A DNA stretch of 64,000 bases from Rugalucina vietnamica (GCA_964017185.1 OZ024878.1:4030151-4094150), one strand, 5' to 3'. Numbered from the stretch's first letter, positions 22,437 to 49,852 are shown. Notes: a model not told the origin generated them from the sequence alone. Made by a program: numbers and translations.

Positions 22437-22617
22437 AAATTGTTTAAAAAGTGATACTAGAAACAATGGCGGTACTGACCAGGATGGAAAGAACACTGAG
22501 GCAGTCCTTGGTAAATTAAAGCTTTATTCATTCTGTAAAATTAATAATATTCTTTCATTAACATCAACAAAAAGGCACTTATTTTGGCCCTTAGCACCGA
22601 TAAAGCTTAACATAAGT

Positions 22618-22848
22618 GAACCGCATCGTGAGAAAAACAGATTTTTGCCAATGCGAAAACAAAGGTGCAAATCAGCTTCGCAGTAACTGCGAAGCTGATC
22701 AGCGCCTTTGTTTTCCCTACACAAATAGTAAAATTTCTCTTGTTCTTAAATCATAAATTTCAAGCTTCTAGCTTGCTTCTATGACTGTACAGGTTGGTTT
22801 GTGTTAGACTTGGAAACCCCAAAGACCAGTTTTCTCGCATCGCGGCTC
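22618..22848. mobile_element. GAGCC MITE copy 9
   Basis: The left end GAACCGC has one mismatch. The internal palindrome GATCAGCTTCGCAGTAACTG is intact. Flanking 4-mers are AAGT and CAGT. Confidence 0.8.
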
Positions 22849-22969
22849 CAGTGTCCCAAGTTTCTAGATATGTAACTTTACTGTATTCACTACAGATTTA
22901 AGCAGTTCAGAATGATACAATGGCAACAGTGCAGATCCTGACCTGAACGCTCCAAGTCAACATCATTTG

Positions 22970-23201
22970 AGCCTGTGCATGAGAAAACCAACAATTTGGT
23001 TCTGACCAGGTCCGACACAAACCAGCCTGTACAGTCACAGAAGCAGGTTAGATGCTTGAGATTTTGGATTTAAGAAGAAGAGGGATTGTATTATCCCTGT
23101 AGCGAAAACAAAGGCGCTGATCAGCTTGGCAGTTACTGCGAAGCTGATCTGTGTCTTTATTTTCGCATATGCAGAATGTTGGTTTTCTGATGAGGGGGCT
23201 C
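22970..23201. mobile_element. GAGCC MITE copy 10
   Basis: This full copy is flanked by ATTT on both sides. Confidence 0.85.
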
Positions 23202-23239
23202 ATTTGCATACACTTACTTATCTATCAGAAACTTAGGGC

Positions 23240-24883
23240 AACTAGAAATTGGCTGCAAGCAAGGCTTTCAGTATACCCCCCGCAAAATTATCTGAAGCTG
23301 GCCAATAACTTCCTAAGTCAAACACGCAGAAAATTTGTCAAAGATATCTTCTTAGCATTATAATTCTTCATGTACATCCTCAGTATGCCAGTCACATCTA
23401 TAAGATATTCAAAGAATGTGTTGAAAGCTTGAGGTTGATTTCACTGTATGCACTATGATCATTATTGTTTATCATGAGAAATGGTAAAAAATTGACTAAG
23501 TTAAAGAAAACCTGAAAATTTGTCAAAAATTATTTTTTTCAGCATGAAAATTATCTATGCACATCTAAAATATATCTGGAACAAATCTACAAAGAATTTA
23601 AAAGAAACACTGAAAGCCCTAAGAGCAGTGGATTTCACAAGGTATGCACTACCAACCATTATTGTATATAAGAAATGGTCGAGAAATGGCTATGTTGAAA
23701 AATGATGTAAATTTGTCAAAATTCACTTTTTCAGTATTATAATTCTTCATGCACATCTTCAATATGTGTGGAACATGTCTGCAAAGTATTGAAAAGAAAT
23801 ACTGAAAGCCCTAGGAGGAGTTGATTTCACAAACTATGCACTACCAACCATTATTGTATTTAAGCAATGGTCAAAAAATGGCTATGTTAAAAATGATGTA
23901 AATTTGTAAAAAATTAATTTTTCAGTACTATTCTTCTTCATGCACATCTTCAATATGTGTGGAACATGTCTGCAAAGTATTGAAAAGAAATACTGAAAGC
24001 CCTTGGAGGAGTTGATTTCACAAACTATGCACTGCCAACCATTATTGTATATAAGCAATGGTCAAAAATGACTATTTTGAAAAATGCGGTAAATTTGTCA
24101 AAAATTATTTTTTCATCATTATAATTCTTCATGCACATCTTCAATATGTGTGGAACATGTCTGCAAAGTATTGAAAAGAAATACTGAAAGCCCTAGGAGG
24201 AGTTGATTTCACAAAATATGCACTACCAACCAGTATTGTATAAGCAATGGTCAAAAAATGGCTATGTTAAAAATTGCTGTAAATTTGTCAAAAATTATTT
24301 TTTCATCATTATAATTCTTCATGCACATCTTCAATATGTGTGGAACATGTCTGCAAAGTATTGAAAAGAAATACTGAAAGCCCTAGGAGGAGTTGATTTC
24401 ACTAACTATGCACTACCAACCATTGTTGAATATGGCAATTATCGAAAATTGGCTAAGTTCAAAATGCTGTAAATTTGTCAAAATTTATTTTTTCAGCATA
24501 ATACTTCTTCATGCACATCTTCAACATCTCTGGCACATATCTGCAAAGTATCAAAAAAGAATATTGAAAGCTGTAGGAGGAGTTGATTTCACAAAGTATG
24601 CACTATTAGCACTATGGCAAACATTCTATGTATAGGTTTAAAAAGTCCCATAACTCTTGCAAAACTGACCCTTTGGCCCCTAAATTCATATCACACATGT
24701 GTTGTCTAATGGTGCAGGTGTGTTGAAAATTTGAAGAACATCGGGCAAAAACTACTTAAGTTATTCAGCAAAGATGTCAAAATGTTGACGGAATGACGGA
24801 ATGACGGAATGACGGAATCACGGAATCACGGACAGGCTGAAAACAGTATACCCCCCTAAAACTTCGTTTTGCGGGGGGTATAA
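23240..24883 (+). mobile_element. Hairpin-ended element with ~190-bp tandem repeats, copy A
   Basis: It begins ACTAGAAATTGGCTGCAAGC and CAGTATACCCCCCGCAAAA. Six or so units of about 190 bp follow, anchored on TGTAAATTTGTCAAAAATT. A unique segment (CCCATAACTCTTGCAAAACT) and a (GACGGAAT)n microsatellite come next, and it ends with a CCCCCC..TTTTGCGGGGGGTATA hairpin. Left and right ends are inverted repeats. A second long copy lies at 36325..38144 and an end-only fragment at 49701..49748. Confidence 0.8.
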
Positions 24884-25059
24884 TAAAAATGGACATTTTT
24901 GTTCTTTAAAATGGACCTTTGTAATTTACAGTGTATCTTTATGCACTTTACAATGGACCATATGTAATATACAATTTATCCTCTTATACATGTATGTAAT
25001 TTACAATGGATAAAATGATATGGACTATAAATAAAATCATATTATGGTAAAATCTTTTT

Positions 25060-25292
25060 GAGTATTGTATATCAATTAGAAAATTTCGATATTTTTCATG
25101 ATATTTACATAGATCATGTAGATTGTTGGTACACGTTAGAACCTCCTTGCCTAGGCGGATCTACCAAGTACCCACAATCTTTGTTTTGGAGCAAAGATAA
25201 GAAAAACAGGTATAGCCCTCCATACCCCAGTTTTGCTATATAAAAGTGGGGTTCCAGGGGGTATTATTTTACTGACATGATTTCCTGATGCG
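25060..25292 (-). mobile_element. Palindromic MITE family 2, copy 5
   Basis: This diverged copy keeps GTAGATTGTTGGTACACG, GTACCCACAATCTTTG and the GATTTCCTGATG end. Confidence 0.65.
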
Positions 25293-25920
25293 TTTGACAC
25301 ATATTTATATGACTTTCTAGATATTTTTTAAAATATGCCAAAAATAAATTTATAGTTGTCTTTTACCATCATATTTTCTTAACCTTTTAGATATGCCAGA
25401 CTGTGTTAGCATTATGGTTTGCACTTAACTTTTGAAGCAGTGTATAAACAGGCACATAGGCTTGTATGAATAGTCTGCACATTCTCAGCATGTCTAATTG
25501 TTCAAAGCACAGTAAGCCTAAAAATATTTTTTTTAAACTCAACGTTTAAAGTAAGTTCCAAGTGTATATAAAGAAAGTAAACTTTTATTTTTTTTTTATT
25601 TTTTTAGAAAAGTGAAAAAAAATTTAACATTTTTTCCAACAAAACACTCTCAGTGTCTGGAAACAAAGTCTGTGGATGCTATCGTTTGTGTATACGTCAA
25701 AGCGTGCGTTCGCGTAGTACTTAATTTCGGAAATTGCACGTTGCTATTTTCATGTTAAAGAAAATTGTTTTACACATATCCTATCATATGCGGCATATTA
25801 TAATGACTAATTAGCGATATTTTCTTTCTCTGAAACAATTGTCAACATTTAGAACACTTCGGAACTTAAAAGTTTCAGTGACCAGATGATAAATTGTGAA
25901 AGTTTTTACAGTTGTACAAC

Positions 25921-26738
25921 CAATAAGAGCTGTCGCAGGACAGCGTAGCTCGCCTGACTTGTGCTTTGCCACTAAATTTATCAAAATCTATGACCCATGA
26001 CCTTGACCTCAAGGTCGCTCAGGTGGGTCGTGATGGTACAGCATAAAATTTCAGACCAATATCTGCAAACATACAAAGTATCAACTTGATCCATCTACAT
26101 GTTCAAGTGATATAGACTTCTAAAAACTTTAACCAAAAACTTAAACAAAAAATTTCTAAGTCCTTGACCTTGACCTCAAGGTCACCCAGGGTGGGTCATG
26201 ATGGTACTGCATAAAACTTCAGACCTATATCTACCAACATGCAAAGTATCAACTTGATCCATCTACATGTTCAAGAGATATAGACTGCTAAAAACTTTTA
26301 CCAAAAAACTTTAACAAAAAATTTCTAAGTCTGTGACCTTGACCTCAAGGTCACCCAGGGTGGGTCATGATGGCATTGCATAAAACTTCAGACCAATATC
26401 TACCAACATGCAAAGTATCAACTTGATCCATCAACATGGTTAAGAGATATAGACTTCTAAAAACTTTAATGAAAAACTTCAACATAAAATTTCTAAGTCC
26501 GTGACCTTGACCTCAAGGTTACCCAGGGTGGGTCATGATGGTACTGCATAAAACTTCAGACCAATATCTACCAATATGCAAAGTATCAAGTTGATCCATC
26601 TACATGTTCATAAGATATAGACTTCTAAAAACTTTAATGAAAAACTTTAACATTTGAGCAACGCGAACGCCGACGACGACGACGACGCCGGGGTGATTGC
26701 AATAGCTCTTCCTGTACTTTCGTACAGGCGAGCTAAAA
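25921..26738 (+). mobile_element. Hairpin-ended element with four ~168-bp tandem repeats
   Basis: The left end has a CTGTCGCAGGACAG hairpin and TAGCTCGCCTG. The right end has (GAC)n, a CCTGTACTTTCGTACAGG hairpin and CAGGCGAGCTA; the CGCC ends are inverted. The four units start near 26001, 26168, 26337 and 26505. Three carry TGACCTTGACCTCAAGGTCA or a one-base variant, a near-palindrome of two extended AGGTCA half sites; the first has AAGGTCGC instead. The element sits inside an older inverted-repeat element (arms near 25775 and 26745). Confidence 0.75.
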
Positions 26739-26958
26739 ATGTGTGCTGCATATGATAGGATCTTTAAAATATTTCACAAATAACTTATGCGAATGGTACC
26801 ACAAATTTTCCAAACTTAGGTTTAGTTCGAACTGTTAAAATTCTCTGTGACGTCACTGTTATGTGTGCAAATGACAGCGTGCACGGAGTTTGTTTCCCGA
26901 CAGTGACTCTTAGCTATATAGAAATTTCAAATTTAACATCCTTATCTATAGACTATAT

Positions 26959-27152
26959 GAGCCATGTCATATTTTTGCCTGTGTGAAAAAATAAGGCGCA
27001 GATCAGCACCTTTGATTTCGCTACACAGTACAATTCCTGTTCTTCTTAAATCCGAAATTCCAATCTTTTGGCCTGCTTCTGTGACTGTACAGGCGGTTTT
27101 GTGTCGGACTGGGTCGGAAACCCAGAAGACTGTTTTTCTCGCGTTGCGGCTC
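26959..27152. mobile_element. GAGCC MITE copy 11 (internally deleted)
   Basis: It is flanked by ATAT on both sides. The inner palindrome is mostly lost. Confidence 0.75.
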
Positions 27153-27428
27153 ATATTATGTAGCAACTTTAAAATCTACAAATCCTTGTTAAAATCCTGC
27201 TGTCAAAACATTCCTTGTTTCTGTTGAAATCAAATTTTACCACTAAACTACATGTATCTATGCCCTTAATCAAATTTCCTGCAAAAATGTCATATATCTT
27301 GTGAGATCAATTGATTTTGTTAGTCCTTGCATAAAACTTGTTCTCCAACACCATAAAATATCACAGTAAATTTGTTTAAGACTTCTACAAGAAAATACAC
27401 ATTTTCTTTGAACTAAAGTAAAGCATCT

Positions 27429-27434
27429 TTTATT
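27429..27434 (-). terminator. DEF8: Possible DEF8 polyadenylation signal
   Basis: AATAAA on the minus strand lies 373 bp after the DEF8 stop. A second AATAAA at 27567..27572 would give a shorter 3' UTR. Confidence 0.4.
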
Positions 27435-27806
27435 GTAATCTGTACATACTTTATACATATATTCTGTTATAAATTATAAACCAGCCTAAGCCAAAACTCA
27501 ATGGTGACACATCTGATGAGTTTCACTGAATAAAATTATGTATATGTATAACTGAGCAGTTTACTTTTTATTAAAGAAAATATGCATTTGCTATTCTTGT
27601 CTTAAACATGGCTCCAAAATTTTAAAACATTTTTATGCTCAACTGAGCATGAAATACATCCTGCTCATGTAAAATAAGAATATGCCAATACTCAAACATT
27701 CCTGAAGATAATACATGGATAAGCAGTTGCATAAGCAGTTGAAATTTCATGCTCAGTTGTTTTGAGCATGAAAAAGGATTAAAACCTCCAATATAACTAA
27801 AACACA

Positions 27807-42937
<15,131 letters not shown>

Positions 42938-42939
42938 AA

Positions 42940-42951
42940 TTCTACATTATC
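42940..42951 (-). other. DEF8: DEF8 5' UTR part of exon with acceptor
   Basis: TTATTTTCCAG precedes about 12 nt of leader before the ATG. At least one upstream non-coding exon is therefore expected. Confidence 0.55.
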
Positions 42952-43206
42952 TGGAAAATAAGTCAGAATGTCAGGAAAGAAATTCTGCATTAATTTTATT
43001 GTACACTGAAGAGCTTTAAAAACAACAACAAAAAAAAAATAAAAAGTAATATTTTTTTCACCAATGACATAAAAATTCTTCCTGAACAATGGAAAAGGGC
43101 TGGTAACTGTACTCTTCTTCTTCCGGCATTTTAAAAGGCACTGACCATCTCCAGCAATAGACAACCATTTTTACACTTTTTGCCATTTGGTGTCCGTGTG
43201 AATTTA

Positions 43207-43469
43207 CATCAGGAAAACATGTCTGTATAATATCTACCCCCTTATACTCAAATATTGTATAGCAAAACTGTGGTATACAGGTGTATACCTATTTTTCTTA
43301 CTTTTCCTCTAAAACATAGATTGTGGGTACTCGAGGCATTTCTAATGTGTACCTACAATCTATGTTTTGAGCAAAAATAAGAATTATATTAAAAAAATTT
43401 TACTGAAAATTTTCAGTTTTTACAACTCAGGAAAAATCTGTATATTACATGGGCGTGTTTTCATAATGT
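43207..43469 (+). mobile_element. Palindromic MITE family 2, copy 8
   Basis: It starts CATCAGGAAAACATGTCTGT and ends GTTTTCATAATG, with TA outside both ends. It lies upstream of the DEF8 coding region. Confidence 0.75.
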
Positions 43470-44381
43470 ACATGTATACAAAAATATTTTATCATTCCAC
43501 ACGCAGCTTGTAAATATCCATATATGACCATGGATATATAAAAAACTTAAGGTTTAGTTTTATCTCTTTTTTAATCATTCTGCCTGGGTCCAAAAAGAAT
43601 CATCTAGAATAACTGGGGTATGACAAACTTGATGACAATCACATATGTATGACCTCATGAAACATTGTGTTTGCAATCTATCAACTACTGTGATTTAGAA
43701 ATCCCTACTGGACTATTGGGGCAATGAAAGATCATTGCCGGTCTCATCAACAAAAACTTCCACGTCAAGGCATTAATGTCGCTAGAGACTCAATGTCAAG
43801 ATGCTAATTTATGTTGATTACACATTTTGCGTCGAAAACAGAAGGCCAAATGGCACTCAAACTTATAGTGTTTCCAAGCTTAACCAGCACATTTTCCCGG
43901 CTTTAGGGAACATGCAATATTTGCATTTTGCAAGAAATCTGTGATCATCTATGTATTTGAAAGTAGATTTTTAGTAACATTATCAACTTTTGTTCTATCT
44001 TCCTATTGAATGTACCACCATTAGCGATCGCTTTTGATTGATTTATGATGTCTGAAAGCTAAGACAAGTTGATTTTGGGCTTCACTTACTTTGAAAACTC
44101 TGTAATCTGTAGTGCCCAACAGACACAGAATTTTGTAATCTTACTTTTTTTGTCAGAAAGAGGATACACTATCAAAGGTATGTTGAAGGCAAATTTTCTG
44201 GCTCTAGCAGACTACAGGGTTTGTTGTTTTTTTTTTTCAGAAAGAACGACAAGAGGGTGACTTTTTTGCATATGTTGAATTATGTTCATCAATTTTTATC
44301 TTGGCTTTGCAGCACTGTGCTCGGCTTTGCAGATATATGGAAGCACAAAAGTCATTTCTTAGTTTTGGCAAAAAGCACAGC
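43470..44381. other. Unassigned stretch
   Basis: No gene or repeat is recognised here. It is probably intron 1 of DEF8. Confidence 0.35.
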
Positions 44382-45835
44382 ACAACTCAACTCAACTCAA
44401 CTCAACTTTATTTGCAAATCATATAACATTTGACAATGGATACATGAAATGCGCCCATAAAAGGCAGTGAATAACAAAAAGACAAACTATTCCACCCACC
44501 CCACAAAAATCACTTCGGAGTGCCGGACTGTGCCCGGAAATATCCGGTCGATTCCGTAAGGAATCGCCGAACTTGTCGAATGCGCCTACTAAAGACCGGG
44601 ACCAATCGAGCACTCCCATCACATGCAGTCCATGGTCCAGAAAAGCCAGCACAAACAACGAGATGCTGCCTTTAACAGACCATGAACTACATATACCTCA
44701 CCTAGTGGATACTCCACAACTGAGCAAATAACAAAACTTACTAGTTTATCACATATACTACATGCACAACAAATAAACAGCAATATGGGAGTAGAAAATG
44801 TGTGAAGACACACTGAATCAGAGCACCACACATCAACCATCAAAAGTCACCAACTTATAAAATTAAGCCCTTAACTTCAAAATTCTCTCTTCAGAGAGAG
44901 ATGAAAGTAACTGGTATACCAAGTGAATCAAATTGGAATCTTCAGTGGACATAAGCCAAATTAATTTATCTTTGTCATTCAATCTTTCAGTATTTGGATA
45001 CAGTTCATGGATCTTTGATAGATTAGTATTCCTGACATCATTTAAAACTGGACATTTTAAGAGAAAATGTATTTCATCTTCTACATTATTTTTACATAAT
45101 TTGCATAATCTTTTGTCTGCACTGATATTTTTATAACGACCTTGTTCTATTTCAAGTTTGTGATTACTGATTCTGAATTTACAAAGATTTCTTCTTTGAT
45201 TTCTGCTACCAAATTGCAAATATTTTTCCATTGTAAAATTTTGTTTAAAAAGACTATACGTTCTTAACTTGTTACCTGTGTGTTTATTTTCACCATGAGT
45301 AGACTGTGTTTTTTCTTTCCAATTAAGAATAAATTTAGTTATTAAAGCATTTAAAACTTTTCTGTATAAATATTTAGAATTGCTATTTAAATCAGCCTTA
45401 ATGTTCAAGTAAGATAAGATGCTTTTTATGAAATTAACCCATGAATCAATTCCTTTATTACTTAAATCAACAGATAATCTGTATGCTTCAGTTAAGAGAT
45501 TATTTTTTGATTTTTGTATGTGAGTTAAATATTTAAACATATTAGCTATAATTTGAATAAGGAGGGGGTATCGACCACACATATCCCGCACAGTGAAATA
45601 GGACACTGGCACCTGATCCGTTTGTTCAGTCCAAGATTCTTCAGGTGCCGGTGCTCTATTTAGCTGTTGACAGTGCCTGCTTAGTAAGCCTGGGGTCCTG
45701 GGTTGGTTTCCCAGTTTGATCTGAGACTGCTCTGTTGTGAAGTTTTGACTGACTATCCCGACTATTGAAAAATTATGAGCTTGCAGCACTCACAGAAGGC
45801 TTGGGTTTATCCCATTAGAACCACTTTTTTCCGTC
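44382..45835 (-). mobile_element. 5'-truncated non-LTR retrotransposon
   Basis: A C-terminal LINE reading frame is followed by a 3' tail of (TTGAG)n at 44382..44410. This LINE is different from the CR1 element at the right edge. It lies between the DEF8 coding exons and the likely DEF8 promoter. Confidence 0.75.
44863..45789 (-). CDS. LINE ORF2 C-terminal fragment
   Basis: This 308-codon frame is rich in Lys and Asn. Near its C-terminus it reads RNLCKFRISNHKLEIEQGRY, then CKLCKNNVEDEIHFLLKCP. The Arg-Phe-Arg-hold-Leu pattern plus CxxC..HxxxxC knuckle is typical of the tail end of many animal LINE polyproteins. Endonuclease and RT catalytic motifs are missing, so the copy is 5'-truncated. The first ~80 codons may be flanking sequence. 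Confidence 0.7.
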   Translation of the reverse strand: MLQAHNFSIVGIVSQNFTTEQSQIKLGNQPRTPGLLSRHCQQLNRAPAPEESWTEQTDQVPVSYFTVRDMCGRYPLLIQIIANMFKYLTHIQKSKNNLLTEAYRLSVDLSNKGIDSWVNFIKSILSYLNIKADLNSNSKYLYRKVLNALITKFILNWKEKTQSTHGENKHTGNKLRTYSLFKQNFTMEKYLQFGSRNQRRNLCKFRISNHKLEIEQGRYKNISADKRLCKLCKNNVEDEIHFLLKCPVLNDVRNTNLSKIHELYPNTERLNDKDKLIWLMSTEDSNLIHLVYQLLSSLSEERILKLRA

Positions 45836-46083
45836 CCCGATGCATTGATGATGGACAACCATGCATCTATACTTACTGAACAGAAAGAAATGAATCCTTG
45901 ATGGCAACTTCCACTGAACTGGTAAAATCTCATGTTTGCTGAAAAACTGACACCACATCACTTGCTGACTTTAGTGAACTATCTTAGCGAAATTGAAGGT
46001 TTCTCTGTCTACATTTTATAACAAAGCATCGTGGAAACTATCCAGTTTCATGATAACTATGATGTCTTAAACGATTATCTTAC

Positions 46084-46160
46084 CAAAGCAGTAATTTGAG
46101 ACATTCTTTTCGGTTTGTTTTTGTTTTTATTTCACATGATTCAACCGGAAATGGTAAAGG
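46084..46160 (-). promoter_or_regulatory. DEF8: Likely DEF8 promoter and first non-coding exon
   Basis: On the minus strand a strong donor CTTTG/GTAAGAT occurs at 46084, behind a short leader-like stretch. An ETS-type AACCGGAAAT lies at 46143..46152, common in housekeeping promoters. Linking it to DEF8 is inference from position and strand. Confidence 0.4.
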
Positions 46161-46279
46161 GAAGCAACTCGGATTTTTTTGTTTTGAAAAGGTTGCACAC
46201 CAACAAATATTTGACGGTTGCACACCATAAACGTATTGTGGTTTAACACACCAGTCAACAATTTTTCACTCTTACCAAC

Positions 46280-46480
46280 CTGTACTTAAGGGAGAAAATG
46301 TGTCCTGCTCAAGGACACAGCATGGTATGCTAGCTGGGCTAGAACCCATGACCCTTTGGTGCAGACTGGAGCATCAGGTGCGGGAGCCCAGGTTCAGGAG
46401 TGGGTTTGATCCTTGGCCACATTATACCAATGATGACCCCACCCCCGCCCCCCATCGATAATAAAAACTGTACCAGTGGC
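46280..46480 (+). mobile_element. Possible SINE remnants
   Basis: AGCTGGGCTAGAACCCATG and GGAGCCCAGGTTCAGGAGTG with GGTTTGATCCTTGG resemble tRNA-like boxes. They are too worn for a firm call. Confidence 0.3.
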
Positions 46481-46824
46481 TATATTGCTTGGCGCTCAGC
46501 ATTATAAGGCTAGCCTGTCATGCTACCCTTCTAAAACTGCTTTTTTTTGTGTGTGGTTTGAAGTCCAAATTTTTAGTAAAGTATACTGTACCTAGCACTA
46601 ATGGGAGTTATTTTTGTCTTTTTCAAGGACATCAAGTCGGCATCAGTAGTTTGAGTGCAGAAGCTCTCGAGCCAGAGTCTGGTGCTAAACATGTACTCCT
46701 TTGTGCCACAAAGCTCTACGTACAAATTGTAACAGAGATAAAGATATGAGGCTTAACATTCCAATATTTTTTTTCTGTCATTCAGCGACAGGTCAAAGTT
46801 TCCTGGGTACATTATAGCAGATAG

Positions 46825-46965
46825 AAGCCTCCATGGCCTTGTTAACAAGGGTCTGTGGGTTTGATGCATGGCTCCTCCAGCGTTCAGATTAGACATTAAA
46901 CCAAGGTCCTGTCTCCACATGAATTTAGCTGTTGAGTAGGACAAGACAACCAAGGACATAGCATA
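46825..46965 (+). mobile_element. Degenerate SINE, same family as 1425..1590
   Basis: GGGTTTGATGCATGG and CCTGTCTCCACATGAATTTAGC repeat the body seen at 1425..1590. Confidence 0.5.
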
Positions 46966-46974
46966 GAGATAAAT

Positions 46975-47139
46975 GAGCCACATCATGAGAAAACCAGATT
47001 TTTACCTATGCCAAAACAAAGGCACATATCAGCTATGCAGTAACTGATCAGCGCCTTTGTTTGTACAATTCATCCTCTACCTATACCCAAAATTTCAAGA
47101 TTCTAGCTTTCTTCTGTGAGTTAATCAGTCTGTCTTGTC
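46975..47139. mobile_element. GAGCC MITE copy 20 (truncated)
   Basis: The left end GAGCCACATCATGAGAAAACC is preceded by AAAT. The palindrome is shortened and the right end lost. Confidence 0.7.
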
Positions 47140-47302
47140 CAAGTTACTGTGGGCAAATGTGAATGTGTAATGTTCTTTTTTTGTTGCTGTAGTTGGTTTT
47201 CTTCTTTCTTTTTCTGCAAAGGAAATAAACATGATTTTGTAGCTTAAATCATTTTTGAACTTAACAACTACAAATTGTTAAAACTTTTTATTTTATACTC
47301 TA

Positions 47303-47451
47303 CAGTGAAAACCAATGTATATCAAAACTTGATAAAATGGGTATTTTCATTGATATGAAATTTCACTGATATCAAATCTCACTGATATCAAATCTCACTG
47401 ATATCAAAAGTCACTAGTGACTGATATCAGCCTATATCTTCACTGTAGATT
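47303..47451. mobile_element. Small element with CTACAGTGAA ends
   Basis: CTACAGTGAA and TTCACTGTAG are inverted ends. Inside, TCACTGATATCAAATC is repeated in tandem. Confidence 0.6.
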
Positions 47452-47694
47452 TTGGATTACTTCTGACGTTTCCATTCACTTGACGTCATTAAATGCGTCT
47501 CACTTCAGAAATTCAAATGCCTATAACTCCGTTATTTATGAACGCAAACATAAAGTGTGGGCATTCATTTTCTTAGTTAGAACGTAAGGAACAATGTGGT
47601 ACCAAAATTATTTGTGTTTTCAAAAATTTTTGGTTTTTGCATTTTCACCGCCTGCCTTGTGAATCGGAAAATGCCTGTGTATTGTATAAAATAA

Positions 47695-48146
47695 AAAGAA
47701 AATTTGCTTTTTTTCGGCGAATACCAAATATATTTCATCTCGTGAGTTGAAAACATAAAAATTTTCACTCATGCTGCGCACTCGTGAAAATTTCAATTCA
47801 CTCGATGAAATATATTTGGTATTCACCTCAAAAAGGAAATATCCTCTATTTATCATATGACATCGCTCTTTTCCAGTGGATAACCCAATGTAACAAAAAG
47901 TGTTATGACCACAAGTGTATTAACACTTTTGCGGGAATACGTAAAGTCATTGACGACGTAGGTAACAACAATGTTAACTTTCATTGAAAATTTGCCCACT
48001 TTGAAGGCGAAAAAATCATGTTTTAAAAGTCATATGATAAAACGAATCTTACACTCGTGGTCATTTCATATGAAATTTATTAAACTCGCCAAAGGCTCGT
48101 TTAATAAATTTCATATGAAATGACCACTTGTGTAAGATCCTCTATA
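47695..48146. mobile_element. Fold-back element (family also at 9773..10370)
   Basis: It has two strong palindromes: AATATATTTGGTATTC-type arms at 47712..47830 and GGTCATTTCATATGAAATTT-type arms at 48059..48130. The middle part shares AAAAGTGTTATGACCAC and GTATTAACACTTTTGCG with the 9.8-kb element. Confidence 0.65.
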
Positions 48147-48169
48147 TAAGAAACGCTTTAACAACCTTC

Positions 48170-49040
48170 CTCATACACCCCAACCCCTGCTCCCTGTATA
48201 ATGTAGTGTCAGTACAAAAAGATACAAACATTTGAAAAACATTTTGGGGGATATTAAAAATGGTTATCACCAAACCATTTTACTTCATAAGCTTTCCCAC
48301 TCTTTAAAAAAGCCCATGGCATGGTTTTATCGAAAATTGGGCATCAAACTTGTTTTTGGGAAAAAAAAAGCATCACAAAAATCAACAATTTTACAGAAAA
48401 AATTCTTTTAAAAACCTTCCACCAAATTTTTACATTTGAAGTTTATGGGAATTAATGACCCCTGGGGTGGGGCCATTTTTGACCCGAGGGGCATGATTGG
48501 CAAGCTTTATATAAAACTCCACAATACAATGATGCATACTAAATATAGAAGCTTTGGGGCTTGTGGTTTCAGAGATTTTTTTCATGTATTACCCATTATA
48601 ATCTTATAGCTGGGAACAAGGCAAAATCAATACAATAATTTTCTTTCTATAACATGTTTCGGCATTACTCCCTTCATCAGTCTTATGGCAGATATTATGA
48701 TGAACCCAGGGTGGGGCATATATGGACCCCAGGGTCATGGATATGAAGAGTACTAGACATTGTTACACACAAATTATGACAGCTCTGGGCTTTTGGTTTC
48801 AGAGATTTTTATGGGTTTCCCACTGTAAGTCTATAGGAGCTATCTGTTCCTATGAAAACCAGAGTTCTGATCAGACGTAGCCTAAAAGGTTAAATACAAT
48901 CTTTCACCCACCCCAGGATGAAATTGATCAGAACTGACCCAGTGGCCTTCGAGATATTCATCTTTTGAAAGTGTGGACGCACTTTCTAACGCCAACTTGA
49001 GTACCATCCTTTTAACTCACCTTGCGAGGTGAGCTAAGAA
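48170..49040 (-). mobile_element. Hairpin-ended element, tandem-repeat type
   Basis: On the minus strand it begins TTAGCTCACCTCGCAAGGTG (hairpin), related to the 15.7-kb family's 5' end. Two similar segments share TCTCTGAAACCACAAGCCC and GGGGTCATTAA/GGGTTCATCAT. The other end is not clear. Confidence 0.55.
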
Positions 49041-49265
49041 CGTGTTCATTCAGCTGTGCCAATTAAAGCATTCCTGGCTCAACAATTAAATCACTGCACA
49101 AAACAGTGGCCTTGTCAGTCCTTTCATCCACAATGTTCGTACCTTTGAAAGCAACCTAAAATTTTGTGTACTTTTGTCATTAATTAGCAAATATTTTTAA
49201 ATCTGTCACAGGTAAAGAAGAATGACCATAGTAGTGCACTGCAACCTCATCACTAGAATGTGGTT

Positions 49266-49410
49266 TCCATGGGTGAAAGTTAAAAAAAATCTCAATACTG
49301 AAAAGCCATTTTTCCAATACTGAAAACTAGGGTTTTCCTATACCAATACATTGGGGGTGGGGGATCTCAATACTGAATTCAGTATTAATACTGAAAACTT
49401 TCACCCATGG
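49266..49410. mobile_element. 145-bp MITE with CCATGGGTGAAAGTT ends
   Basis: Perfect 15-bp inverted ends lie at 49266..49280 and 49396..49410. The interior repeats CAATACTGAA. Confidence 0.7.
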
Positions 49411-49424
49411 GTTTCCATCACATG

Positions 49425-49636
49425 TAAGCCTTTGCATGAGAAAACGAACAATTTGCGTTTCCGACCACATCCGACACAAACCAGCCTGTAGTTATAGAAA
49501 AAGAGCTAGAAGCTTGAAAATCTGGATATAAGTAGAAAAGGAATTGTACTATTTGTGTCGCGCAAATAAAGGTGCTGATCAGCTGATATGCGCCTTTCTT
49601 TTCCTTTATGCATTTTGTTGGTTTTATGCTGTGGCT
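49425..49636. mobile_element. GAGCC MITE copy 21 (worn)
   Basis: It is recognised by GAGAAAACGAACAATTTGCG, CAGCCTGTAG, GGTGCTGATCAGCTGA and TTGGTTTTATGCTGTGGCT. The ends have drifted. Confidence 0.65.
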
Positions 49637-49700
49637 ATTGTGATGTCTCCCAAATTATTTTGCTATATGTCTATTATAAGTAACCTCCTTATAACAGTTT

Positions 49701-49748
49701 CAACTAGAAATTGGCTGCAAGCAAGGCTTTCAGTATACCCCCCGCAAC
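49701..49748 (+). mobile_element. End-only fragment of the ~190-bp-repeat hairpin element
   Basis: Only the first 48 bp of the family (ACTAGAAATTGGCTGCAAGC to CCCCCCGCAA) are present. Confidence 0.75.
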
Positions 49749-49852
49749 ATTAACACCTAACCTACTGAACAAAGTAAATATCAATATGTGACAATCTGTT
49801 TTGGTTTGGTTGTTGCTTAGCATCCCAATCAACTTTTATTCAGTCATATCAG

